Shown here in pieces: positions 1-6,584 of a stretch of DNA of 11,689 nt. This DNA comes from an uncultured Porphyromonadaceae bacterium (lineage in GTDB: Bacteria; Bacteroidota; Bacteroidia; Bacteroidales; Muribaculaceae), in the NCBI GenBank assembly GCA_947166165.1, contig CAMVDK010000084.1, positions 1 to 11,689 of the forward strand, read 5' to 3'. Position 1 is the stretch's first letter; the number at the start of each line of letters is the position of its first letter. Below the pieces are notes generated by a model. The model searched no databases. It was not told the DNA's origin and worked only from the letters and a program-made list of their open reading frames with translations. The position numbers and the translations under genes were made by a program.

Positions 1-709
1 TGTCGAAGTGGTTGCCGAGGTATTTGCGTCCCATGGCGGTGCACTCGCAGTGCCATCCGGGGAAGCCGTCGCTCCAGGGCGATGGCCAGCGCATGATGTG
101 CTCGGGCTGGGCCTTCTTCCACAGGGCAAAGTCGGCCTGGTGGCGCTTCTCGCCCACGCCGTCGAGCTCGCGGCTGGCGTTCTTCACGTCGTCGAGGTTG
201 CGTCCGCTCAGACGGCCGTAGTGGTGGTCGCGGTCGTACTTCTCCACGTCGAAGTACACGCTGCCGTTGCTTTCATAGGCATAGCCGGCGGCCATGATTT
301 CCTTCACGAGCTCTTCCTGCTCGATGATGTGGCCGGTGGCGTGAGGCTCGATGCTGGGCGGCAGCACGTTGAGCGCCTGCATGGCCTCGTGGTAGCGGCG
401 GGTGTAGTACTGCGCCACCTCCATGGGCTCGAGCTGCTCGAGGCGGGCCTTTTTGGCGATTTTGTCCTCGCCCTGGTCGGCGTCGTGCTCCAAATGGCCC
501 ACGTCGGTGATGTTGCGCACGTAGCGCACCTTGTAGCCCAGGTGCCGCAGGTAGCGGAACAGGACGTCGAAGGTGATGGCCGGACGGGCATGGCCCAGGT
601 GCGGGTCGCCATACACCGTGGGGCCGCACACATACATGCCCACGCGGCCCTCGTTCAGGGGCGTGAACTTCTCTTTGCGGCGCGTGAGCGTGTTGTAAAC
701 GAACAACAT
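1..709 (-). CDS. cysS: Cysteinyl-tRNA synthetase, N-terminal part (runs off left edge)
   Basis: This gene encodes the class I synthetase that charges tRNA-Cys with cysteine in the cytoplasm. The visible 236 codons begin at the ATG whose complement is at 707-709 and read without a stop into the left edge, so the C-terminal half, including the KMSKS loop and the tRNA anticodon-binding region, is missing. The CGPTVY motif starts at Cys28, and the class I HIGH motif appears as HLGH in GDPHLGHARP near residue 35. The motif GWHCECTAMG (about 218-227) supplies the second conserved zinc-site cysteine (Cys223) that, with Cys28, matches the Cys ligands of the E. coli enzyme. Residues 228-236 end in GNHFD, as in other CysRS. 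No Shine-Dalgarno sequence precedes the start, which is usual in Bacteroidota. Upstream lies the palindromic element at 731-903, so that element may affect cysS expression (inference). Identification is secure. Confidence 0.97.
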   Translation of the reverse strand, partial: MLFVYNTLTRRKEKFTPLNEGRVGMYVCGPTVYGDPHLGHARPAITFDVLFRYLRHLGYKVRYVRNITDVGHLEHDADQGEDKIAKKARLEQLEPMEVAQYYTRRYHEAMQALNVLPPSIEPHATGHIIEQEELVKEIMAAGYAYESNGSVYFDVEKYDRDHHYGRLSGRNLDDVKNASRELDGVGEKRHQADFALWKKAQPEHIMRWPSPWSDGFPGWHCECTAMGRKYLGNHFD

Positions 710-730
710 AATTCTGTGTGATTAGGAATC

Positions 731-903
731 AGGAGGGTGTGTCATAAATGATATGCACGCTTCGCGTGGAAATCTCTCAAATCTTTTTCAAATCTCACAA
801 AAGCATTAATTAAAAATTATTGAAAGATTTGACACAGATTTGATAAATTTCCCGCCGATAGGCGGCCATTTTCCGAAACACCCTATTTATGACATACCCC
901 CCT
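731..903. mobile_element. MITE-like nested palindromic element (173 bp)
   Basis: The element sits between the DUF3467 stop and the cysS start. Its 19-bp ends are inverted repeats, AGGAGGGTGTGTCATAAAT at 731-749 and the reverse complement of AGGGGGGTATGTCATAAAT at 885-903, matching at 17 of 19 positions. Inside it is a second inverted pair, CAAATCT-N4-CAAATCT at 778-795 and its reverse complement at 825-842 (16 of 18). Two local hairpins lie between the pairs: CACGC-TTC-GCGTG at 756-768 and CCGCC-GATA-GGCGG at 852-865. It is AT-rich with no usable ORF. The layout (terminal repeats, hairpins, inner repeats, short AT-rich centre) fits a miniature inverted-repeat transposable element. No clear target-site duplication is visible; ATTAGG at 721-726 and CCTAAT at 901-906 are inverted, not direct. 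An alternative is a structured intergenic or regulatory RNA element. Confidence 0.5.
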
Positions 904-926
904 AATGATGAAAATGGAAAAGTGTG

Positions 927-1253
927 TTATGCTTGTCCCTTGGGCAGGGGGAAGTCCATGATGGGCTGCTTGCCGCCGGCGGGCTTGCGGGGAGTGATTT
1001 CGCCGTAGGCCTGCTCATACTTGCGCACGTTCTCGTTGAGGGCGATGAGGAGCTGCTTGGCGTTCTCCGGGGTCATGATCACGCGGCTCTGCACGCGAGC
1101 CTTGGGCGTGTTGGGAGCCATGAGAATCATGTCGAGGAAGAAGTCGTTGGGGCCGTGGGTGATCACGGCCAGGTTGGCGTAGCGGCCCTGCATCTCGTCG
1201 GCGGGGACTTCAATCTGGATTTGCTGCTGGTTTTTGTTCTGGTTGTCTGCCAT
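927..1253 (-). CDS. DUF3467 family protein
   Basis: A small 108-residue cytoplasmic protein of unknown function, matching in length and pattern the DUF3467 proteins widespread in Bacteroidota. It begins with a Gln/Asn-rich stretch (residues 4-12). The conserved-looking core follows at about 13-85, with the segment GRYANLAVITHGPNDFFLDM and then SRVIMTPENAKQLLIALNENVRKYE. The C-terminus is Pro/Lys/Gly-rich. There is no signal peptide or membrane segment. The start is the only in-frame ATG near the 5' end and is preceded by an A-rich leader rather than a Shine-Dalgarno sequence. It lies 37 bp downstream of the lipoprotein gene on the same strand, so it may be the last gene of a lolD-lipoprotein-DUF3467 unit, although no function links them. 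Family assignment is from pattern recognition; the role is unknown. Confidence 0.85.
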   Translation of the reverse strand: MADNQNKNQQQIQIEVPADEMQGRYANLAVITHGPNDFFLDMILMAPNTPKARVQSRVIMTPENAKQLLIALNENVRKYEQAYGEITPRKPAGGKQPIMDFPLPKGQA

Positions 1254-1290
1254 AATGGGTTTTGTTTAAAAGTTCGTTAATAAAAAATAT

Positions 1291-1971
1291 TCACTTCGCG
1301 AAGTCGCGGAAGGTGACCTCCGGTCGCACCACATCGGCGATGTGCACCCGCATCACGCGGCACGATGGCTGCCGCCACACCGCGCCCACATAGAACGACG
1401 CGTAGCATTCGCGCCAGTGGCGGGTGGTGTCGCCAAACACGTTGTGCACCAGATGGCAGTGCACGGTGTCGGCGTGCCAGGTCGTGCTGTCGACCAGCAG
1501 GTAGAAGTGGCGGCTGTGGCCGGTGTACTCGAGCTGGCAGTGCAGGTTCAAGTAGTCGCCGGTGCGCCACAGGCTTCCGAGCTTCACGGGAGTATTGTCT
1601 TGCAAGTAGTGTGCCAACGGACGCACGGTGTAGCGGAGCGAGTCGCTCACGATGGCCGTGACAGCGTGCGCCTCTGCGCGGCAGGTGTCGCCACGCAGGG
1701 CGCTGGCGGGCGTGTAGCGCAGCAGCACGCGGCGACCTATCTGGCTGTCTTCTGGTGCTTTAGCCCCGCTGCAGAGCAGAGTGAGCGTGGGCTCGTTGTC
1801 GCGTCCCACCAGGTGGTAGACCTCCTGTCCGCCAGGGGTGACACCGCGGTATGTCACAATGTCATATCGGCAGTCGGTGTAGGCCGGGTCGACATCGTCG
1901 GGGCCGCAAGCCATCAGCACGGCGGCCAGTGCCGCGAGCAGCCACAGCGGCAGCAGTGAGGAGCGGCTCAT
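1291..1971 (-). CDS. NigD-like lipoprotein
   Basis: A predicted lipoprotein of 226 residues. Residues 1-21 form a signal peptide with a hydrophobic Leu/Ala core, ending in the lipobox LMAC with lipidated Cys22. The following GPDDVD is acidic, which in Bacteroidota can favour surface export (inference). The body looks like the NigD family: an N-terminal OB-like half (about 33-110, with YDIVTYRGV and IGRRVLLRYTPAS), then a C-terminal beta-rich half containing WRTGDYLNLHCQLEY and a HFYLLVD strand. NigD-like proteins are common in gut Bacteroidales and have no defined biochemical role. The ATG overlaps the stop of the upstream LolD-type ATPase gene as ATGA, implying translational coupling. A 12-bp palindrome, ACTTCGCGAAGT, overlaps the stop codon, followed in the transcript by an AU-rich run, perhaps a weak terminator. 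The lipoprotein call is strong; the NigD call is moderate. Confidence 0.72.
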   Translation of the reverse strand: MSRSSLLPLWLLAALAAVLMACGPDDVDPAYTDCRYDIVTYRGVTPGGQEVYHLVGRDNEPTLTLLCSGAKAPEDSQIGRRVLLRYTPASALRGDTCRAEAHAVTAIVSDSLRYTVRPLAHYLQDNTPVKLGSLWRTGDYLNLHCQLEYTGHSRHFYLLVDSTTWHADTVHCHLVHNVFGDTTRHWRECYASFYVGAVWRQPSCRVMRVHIADVVRPEVTFRDFAK

Positions 1972-2642
1972 GGGGCGGAAGGGGTTTCGGGTTGGAGAAT
2001 GAGGCCGTCTTGCATGCGCAGCGTGCGGTCGGCCTCGGCGGCCAGGGCCTCGTCGTGGGTCACAATCACAAAGGTCTGCTTCATCTCGTCGCGCAGGCGG
2101 AAGAAGAGCCGGTGCAGTTCCTGCTTGTTGGCCGTGTCGAGGCTGCCGCTAGGCTCGTCGGCAAGCACCACCTTGGGGCTGTTGACCAGCGCGCGGGCCA
2201 CAGCCACACGCTGCCGCTCGCCGCCGCTGAGCTGCGCCGGCTTGTGGTCGAACCGACCCGCCAGCCCCATGTAGTCGAGCAGTTGCTTGGCGCGGGCATA
2301 GGCATCGTCGCGCTTCGCACCGCCAATCAGCGCCGGAATGGCCACGTTCTCCACCGTGGTGAACTCGGGCAGCAGCTGGTGGAACTGGAACACGAAGCCG
2401 ATGTTCTGGTTGCGGAAGCGGGCCAGTTCGTTGGGACGCAGACGGCCCACGTCGGTGCCGTCGTAGGTCACCGTGCCGGCATCGGCACCGTCGAGCGTGC
2501 CCAGAATCTGCAGCAGCGTGGTCTTGCCGGCCCCGCTGGGGCCCACCACCGACACCACCTCGCCCTGGGCAATGCTCACGTCCACGCCGCGAAGCACCTC
2601 CAGCGAGCCATAGCGCTTGATGATTCCTTTTGCTTCAATCAT
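1968..2642 (-). CDS. lolD: ABC transporter ATP-binding protein, LolD type (lipoprotein release)
   Basis: A 224-residue ABC ATPase, complete for the family. The Walker A motif GPSGAGKTT is at 34-42, the Q-loop Gln at 86, the signature LSGGERQ at 138-144, Walker B VVLADEP at 158-164 with catalytic Glu163, the D-loop SLD at 167-169 and the H-loop His196 in VTHD. The segment VFQFHQLLPEFTTVENV (about 84-100) is typical of the LolD/MacB branch that powers LolCE-type mechanotransmission, moving lipoproteins off the inner membrane towards the outer membrane. No LolC/LolE permease gene lies in this window, so it must pair with a permease encoded elsewhere, or belong to another MacB/FtsE-like complex. 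It has its own promoter at 2666-2696, leaving a leader of roughly 20 nt. It overlaps the next gene, itself a lipoprotein, by the 4 bp ATGA. The family call is secure; LolD rather than a close paralogue is likely. Confidence 0.87.
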   Translation of the reverse strand: MIEAKGIIKRYGSLEVLRGVDVSIAQGEVVSVVGPSGAGKTTLLQILGTLDGADAGTVTYDGTDVGRLRPNELARFRNQNIGFVFQFHQLLPEFTTVENVAIPALIGGAKRDDAYARAKQLLDYMGLAGRFDHKPAQLSGGERQRVAVARALVNSPKVVLADEPSGSLDTANKQELHRLFFRLRDEMKQTFVIVTHDEALAAEADRTLRMQDGLILQPETPSAP

Positions 2643-2665
2643 GATGATTTCTACTTTTGCGGTTG

Positions 2666-2696
2666 CAAAGGTAGTAAATAATGCACAAAGCGCAAT
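2666..2696 (-). promoter_or_regulatory. Bacteroidota-type promoter for the lolD unit
   Basis: Reading the minus strand, a perfect -7 box TACCTTTG (complement of 2666-2673) follows an ATTG -33 element (complement of 2693-2696) at a 19-nt spacing. This fits the Bacteroidota pattern TTTG-N19-21-TAnnTTTG with one mismatch in the -33 box. It would start transcription about 20 nt before the lolD ATG. Confidence 0.7.
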
Positions 2697-2727
2697 TCCC
2701 GCAGAGAAGATTTTTTGCGCCAGAGGA

Positions 2728-2785
2728 CTAGAGGCACTAGAAATTCTAGATTATCTTGATTAACTAGTTCAACTAGAATATCTAG
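2728..2785. repeat. CTAG-rich palindromic repeat cluster
   Basis: Six CTAG tetranucleotides occur in 58 bp, at 2728, 2737, 2746, 2764, 2773 and 2782. They form overlapping palindromes: CTAGAA-A-TTCTAG (2737-2749), AACTAGTT (2762-2769) and CTAGA-ATA-TCTAG (2773-2785). Two sets of three CTAGs have 9-bp spacing, separated by an 18-bp step, so all lie on a 9-bp lattice. The cluster is 3' of the LRR gene and upstream of the lolD promoter. It could act as a terminator or processing structure or as a protein-binding array; nothing in the sequence decides between these. Confidence 0.6.
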
Positions 2786-2795
2786 AACATCTATT

Positions 2796-4574
2796 TCATT
2801 CTCTCTCAATCATGATGTTGAGCAGCTCGTTCACGTCGTCGATGTCGATTTTGCTGTCGCCATCCAGGTCGAGAAGATAGTAGTCCAAATAGATTTGCAT
2901 CGGTTTTGCCACACGGCCCAGCACGATGTTGATGATCCGGTTCAAATCGTCGACGTCGGTCACATTGTCGTTGTTCAAGTCGCCCAGAGGCCCCACCTCT
3001 TTGACCACAAACGCCTTGCTGTAGTAGTGCTCGTAGGCTTCTTTCGACCCCACTGGGCAATAGAGCGTGCAAGTGCCGTCGCCAAAGGTGTAGTGGTACC
3101 AGTCGATGGGCTTGGGCGGCTCCGGGCAATACGACACCAGGCTGCCCAGCTTCTGGCATGTGGCCAAGGTGAATGACCCCATGCGCTCCAAGCCCTTCGG
3201 GAAATTGATGCGCTTCAGCAGCCCACAATGGTTGAACGCCGACGAGCCGATGTTCTTCACCGTGGCCGGCACGCGCAGCGACGTGATGTTTGATGACGCA
3301 AACGCATAGTCGCCTATCGTCACCAGCCCACGCGGCAGAATCACCTTCTTCGCCCCACAATCTTGGAAAGCACAGGCGGCTATGCACCGCGTGCCAGGCC
3401 TCACATTCAACGTCGACTCAGTGCAGTTCTTGCCCATCACCACGGGGCCTAGATACACCAAGCCATTGGGCTGGCGGCCATACCAGGCCGTCGACCTCAC
3501 ATCGGCCGACCAAAACTCGATGCTTTGCGGCACGCGAATCGAGTCGAGCGCCGTGCATCCGTCGAAGGCCGACCCTCTCACCTCCTTCAGCCCATCGTTC
3601 AGAACCACGGTGGTGAGTTTGCTACAGCCGCAAAAGGCGTATAAATACACCACACGCACGCTCGACGGCAGGCACACCTCATCAGTCTTACCGCCCGGGC
3701 AGCATATCAAGCTGTCGGCGTGTATGTTGTACAGTATACCGTCAAGAGCCTTATAGTGGCTGTTGCCGGCTGCCACACCGATGGCCGTCAGGCGGGGTGT
3801 GGCCGAAAACACCCCATAACCCACGCTGCGCACACTGGCTGGAATCTCCGCCGCAGCGAGATTAGTATTTGCAAACGCCCCCTCGCCAATCGTTTCGAGG
3901 CCCTCATGTAGCACCACCTCTTGCAAGCTATTGCAAAAGGCGTGCTTTCCAATATGCCTCACCGAGCCGGGAATCTCGACGCTGGTGATGCCACAATTAT
4001 CAAAGGCTCCATCACCAATCACCGTCAGCGAAGCGGGTAGATTGCCCACGTCGGTCAGATAGTAGCAGTCCCAAAAAGCCTGAGCGCCGATTTCTTGCAC
4101 CGATTGGCCCAGCCGTAGCGCCGTGATATCGGTATAGGTGAACGCGTAAGGGCCAATCTCGGTCACCGCATCGGGTATTTCGAGCACGCCTCTGAGCAGC
4201 GTCTCGCCGAAGGCTCCGTAGCCTATCGTGGTGAGCGTCTGCGGCAGATTCACCTGGCTGAGCGCACTGTAGCGAAACGCCATTCTGTCGACGTGCGTCA
4301 ATCCTTCGGGAAGCTCGATGCGCTGCAGGGCACTCATGTAGAAGGCACCCTCGCCCACGCCCGTCACGCGCCACTCCGTGTCGCCATCGCTCACCACGGC
4401 CGGAATCACCGCCTCGGTGAGCTGCTGGTGGGCACTGGCCGCCGTCACTTCCACCGTGCGCGAGAGCGAGTCGGTCACGCAATAGGTGATGCCGTCCGAC
4501 ACGAATGTCGCCGGCGCTGCCATGGCTGCCATGCTCCACAGCATCAAGCAATACAATAATGATAACCTTTTCAT
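2796..4574 (-). CDS. Secreted BspA-type leucine-rich repeat protein with C-terminal dockerin-like domain
   Basis: A 592-residue exported protein. Residues 1-19 form a signal peptide (MKRLSLLYC core, cleavage likely after AMA) with no lipobox. From about 65 to 500 run more than a dozen LRR_5/BspA units of the kind IG-x-x-AF-x-x-C/T-x-L-x-x-I-x-LP-x-x-L, such as VIGDGAFDNCGITSVEIPGS. One non-repeat insert (about 265-290) contains an ILYN/CCPGGK segment common in BspA proteins. The repeat array closes with the usual LYCPVGSKEAYEHYY cap. Residues 530-592 hold two EF-hand-like calcium loops, GDLNNDNVTDVDDLN and LDLDGDSKIDIDDVN, resembling a type I dockerin. BspA proteins are surface or secreted adhesion proteins; the tail may anchor to a cohesin-like partner or simply stabilise the protein. 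There is no T9SS sorting domain. It has its own promoter (4610-4641). Substrate and partner are unknown. Confidence 0.9.
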   Translation of the reverse strand: MKRLSLLYCLMLWSMAAMAAPATFVSDGITYCVTDSLSRTVEVTAASAHQQLTEAVIPAVVSDGDTEWRVTGVGEGAFYMSALQRIELPEGLTHVDRMAFRYSALSQVNLPQTLTTIGYGAFGETLLRGVLEIPDAVTEIGPYAFTYTDITALRLGQSVQEIGAQAFWDCYYLTDVGNLPASLTVIGDGAFDNCGITSVEIPGSVRHIGKHAFCNSLQEVVLHEGLETIGEGAFANTNLAAAEIPASVRSVGYGVFSATPRLTAIGVAAGNSHYKALDGILYNIHADSLICCPGGKTDEVCLPSSVRVVYLYAFCGCSKLTTVVLNDGLKEVRGSAFDGCTALDSIRVPQSIEFWSADVRSTAWYGRQPNGLVYLGPVVMGKNCTESTLNVRPGTRCIAACAFQDCGAKKVILPRGLVTIGDYAFASSNITSLRVPATVKNIGSSAFNHCGLLKRINFPKGLERMGSFTLATCQKLGSLVSYCPEPPKPIDWYHYTFGDGTCTLYCPVGSKEAYEHYYSKAFVVKEVGPLGDLNNDNVTDVDDLNRIINIVLGRVAKPMQIYLDYYLLDLDGDSKIDIDDVNELLNIMIERE

Positions 4575-4609
4575 CGCACAAAGTATTTATTATGGTGTGA
4601 AACAATCCA

Positions 4610-4641
4610 CAAAAATAGCCCATCTTTTCCACACATGCAAG
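4610..4641 (-). promoter_or_regulatory. Bacteroidota-type promoter for the LRR protein gene
   Basis: On the minus strand CTTG (complement of 4638-4641) precedes TATTTTTG (complement of 4610-4617) by exactly 20 nt, fitting TTTG-N19-21-TAnnTTTG with one -33 mismatch. The transcript would have a leader of about 30 nt before the ATG at 4574. The 137-bp gap that holds it separates this gene from uvrC, and no convincing uvrC terminator was found there. Confidence 0.6.
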
Positions 4642-4711
4642 AAATGGGCATAAAAAACGATGAAATATAAGCTGCGCCAACCTGCTTTTTGGCATCGCTC
4701 CGCCGGCGGCT

Positions 4712-6523
4712 TCACTTCAGGGCTTCGGCCAGGATGCGGGCTTTGGCCGGGCCCACCACGGCCGCCAGTTCGGCCTCGGTGGCTTCGCGGATGCGTTTCA
4801 AGCTCTTGAACTGCTTGAGCAGCAGCTTCTTGGTGGCTGGTCCGATGCCCTTCACCTCGTCGAGCGCCGAGTGCACCTGCCCCTTGCCGCGCTGCTGGCG
4901 GTGGTGGGTGATGGCGAAGCGGTGCGCCTCGTCGCGCATACGCTGAATCACGCGCAGCGTCTCGCTGTTCTTGTCGATGTAGAGCGGCACCGAGTCGCCG
5001 GGAAAGTAGACCTCGTTGAACTGCTTGGCGATGCCGATGGCGGCAATCTGGCCGTGCAGCCCCATGGCCTCGAGGGCCTCGACAGCCGTGGAGAGCTGCC
5101 CTTTGCCGCCGTCCACCACCAGAAGCTGTGGCAGCGGCTCGCCTTCCTGCACCAGCCGCGTGTAGCGCCGCGTGACCACCTCGGCCATCGAGGCGTAGTC
5201 GTCGGCGCCCTCCACGGTCTTGATGTTGAAGTGGCGGTAGTCCTTCTTGCTCGGCTTGGCGTTGCGGAACACCACGCAGCTGGCCACGGCCGACGTGCCG
5301 GAGATGTTGCTGTTGTCGAAGCACTCAATGTGGCGGGGCAGCTGCTGCAGGTGCAGGTCGCGCTGCATGGTGGTGAGCGTGCGCGTGGCGCGCTGCTCGG
5401 GGTTGAGCTTCTCCATGCGGTTGAGCTTGTCGGTTTCGAACTGCCGCGCGTTCTTGAGCGCGATGTCGAGCAACTTGCGCTTGTCGCCGCGCTGCGGCAC
5501 CACAAACTGCAACTGCTCGAAGTCCACATCCGGCTCCACGTTGACCACCACCTCGCGCACGCGGTCGGCCTTGTATGTTTCGGCAAAGCGGCGCCTGATT
5601 TCCTGCACGGCGAGCGACATGAGCTCGCCGTCGGTCACCGCCTCGTCGAGCTGGCGGATGCGGTAGTCCAGCGTGAGGCTCTGCACCACCGAGCCGCTGC
5701 GCATGTGCATGAAGTGCACGTAAGCGTAATCGTCGCTGCGGTGCAGGCCGAAGACGTCGATGTTGTGGATCGTCGGGCTCACAATCACCGAGCGGCTGCG
5801 CAATTTTTCGATGAGCAAGTATTTGTGTTTCAGCTCGTTGGCTTCCTCAAAACGCAGTTCTTCGGCCAATCGTTGCATCTCCGACTCGAGATACTGGCTC
5901 ACGAGCTTGGAGTCGCCCCGCAAGATGGCCACCACATCGTCGATGTAACGTCTGTACACCTCCGGCTCCACCAGCCCGCGGCAGCAGCCCTGGCAACGCT
6001 TGATGTGGTATTGCAGGCACAGCCGGTGTTTGCCCGCCTCGATTGTTTCACGTGAAACAATGTGTGTGCAGTTGCGCAGCGGATAGATGCGCGAAACGGT
6101 CTCGAGCAGCGCGTGGGCGACTTCGGTCTTGGGATAAGGGCCAAAATAGCGCGCGCCGCGACGCAGCGGGTCGCGGGTCATGTAGACGCGCGGATAAAGC
6201 TCTTTGGTGATGCAAATCCAGGGGTACGACTTGTCGTCCTTTAGCAGCACGTTGTAGCGCGGCTGAAACTCTTTGATCAGGCTGTTCTCCAGGTCGAGGG
6301 CCTCTTCCTCGGTGTTGACAACGGTGTACTGCAGGTCGTGGATGTGGCGCACGAGGATGTTGGTGCGCGCCACATCGTGCACCTTGTTGAAATAGGAGCT
6401 CACACGCCGCTTGAGGTTCTTGGCCTTTCCCACGTAGATAATCACGCCCTCGCTGTTGTAGTAGCGGTAAACACCCGGCGAGTCGGGAAGCAGGCTGATT
6501 TTGAGTTTCAGTTCATCGGTCAT
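4712..6523 (-). CDS. uvrC: UvrABC system protein C (excinuclease subunit C)
   Basis: The dual-incision nuclease of nucleotide excision repair, recruited by UvrB at damaged DNA. It has 603 residues, normal for the family. The N-terminal GIY-YIG nuclease shows GVY at 17-19, YVG at 30-32, Arg39 and the catalytic Glu79. A cysteine cluster (152, 169, 177, 180/181) matches the iron-sulfur site known in E. coli UvrC. The UVR (UvrB-binding) motif is at about 206-240. The RNase H-like C-terminal nuclease shows FDNSN (Asp403), VVDGGKGQ (Asp471), the ITHH histidines (540/541) and Asp555. A helix-hairpin-helix pair ends the protein (about 557-600). The ATG at 6523 was chosen because the family N-terminus begins there; the frame stays open another 50 codons upstream, but these overlap the 3' end of apt and look non-homologous. 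A parS-like site lies within codons 155-161. Confidence 0.97.
   Translation of the reverse strand: MTDELKLKISLLPDSPGVYRYYNSEGVIIYVGKAKNLKRRVSSYFNKVHDVARTNILVRHIHDLQYTVVNTEEEALDLENSLIKEFQPRYNVLLKDDKSYPWICITKELYPRVYMTRDPLRRGARYFGPYPKTEVAHALLETVSRIYPLRNCTHIVSRETIEAGKHRLCLQYHIKRCQGCCRGLVEPEVYRRYIDDVVAILRGDSKLVSQYLESEMQRLAEELRFEEANELKHKYLLIEKLRSRSVIVSPTIHNIDVFGLHRSDDYAYVHFMHMRSGSVVQSLTLDYRIRQLDEAVTDGELMSLAVQEIRRRFAETYKADRVREVVVNVEPDVDFEQLQFVVPQRGDKRKLLDIALKNARQFETDKLNRMEKLNPEQRATRTLTTMQRDLHLQQLPRHIECFDNSNISGTSAVASCVVFRNAKPSKKDYRHFNIKTVEGADDYASMAEVVTRRYTRLVQEGEPLPQLLVVDGGKGQLSTAVEALEAMGLHGQIAAIGIAKQFNEVYFPGDSVPLYIDKNSETLRVIQRMRDEAHRFAITHHRQQRGKGQVHSALDEVKGIGPATKKLLLKQFKSLKRIREATEAELAAVVGPAKARILAEALK
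6042..6061. promoter_or_regulatory. parS: parS site (ParB-binding centromere), copy 1, inside uvrC
   Basis: The sequence ATTGTTTCACGTGAAACAAT is a perfect 20-bp palindrome. Its central 16 bp (6044-6059) equals the fully symmetric form of the chromosomal parS consensus TGTTNCACGTGNAACA. It lies inside uvrC, encoding residues I155 to I161 between the first two cysteines of the iron-sulfur cluster. Chromosomal parS sites are known to sit inside genes and to cluster near the replication origin, where ParB spreads and loads SMC. Binding here is inferred from sequence only. Confidence 0.85.
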
Positions 6524-6567
6524 GGCAGCTGTATTTACTCGAGTTGAGATGTAGGCACTCCTCCACC

Positions 6568-6583
6568 CCACCCCGACGGGTGG
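6568..6583 (-). other. Intercistronic hairpin between apt and uvrC
   Basis: A stem CCACCC/GGGTGG (6568-6573 with 6578-6583) with a 4-nt loop lies 1 nt beyond the apt stop, in the 61-bp gap before uvrC. There is no U-tract after it in the minus-strand transcript, so it may stabilise or process the mRNA rather than terminate it. Weakly supported. Confidence 0.35.
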
Positions 6584-6584
6584 T

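Noticed and set aside
8..721. A 237-codon plus-strand frame opposite cysS
   Set aside because: Shadow of cysS; the minus strand encodes the CysRS motifs.
1293..1304. ACTTCGCGAAGT palindrome at the lipoprotein stop as a firm terminator
   Set aside because: The stem would be only 4 bp around a 4-nt loop; mentioned in the gene entry but too weak to call.
4625..4633. TTTTCCACA, a one-mismatch DnaA box
   Set aside because: Single isolated near-match between uvrC and the LRR gene, with no cluster or AT-rich unwinding region, so there is no evidence of an origin here despite the parS sites.
4871..6055. A 394-codon plus-strand frame opposite uvrC
   Set aside because: Antisense shadow with His/Val/Ala-rich composition and no domain; uvrC is fully accounted for on the minus strand.
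6050..6055. CACGTG as a simple transcription-factor half-site core
   Set aside because: The match extends over the whole 16-bp parS consensus and recurs 1.1 kb away, so a six-base core explanation is insufficient.
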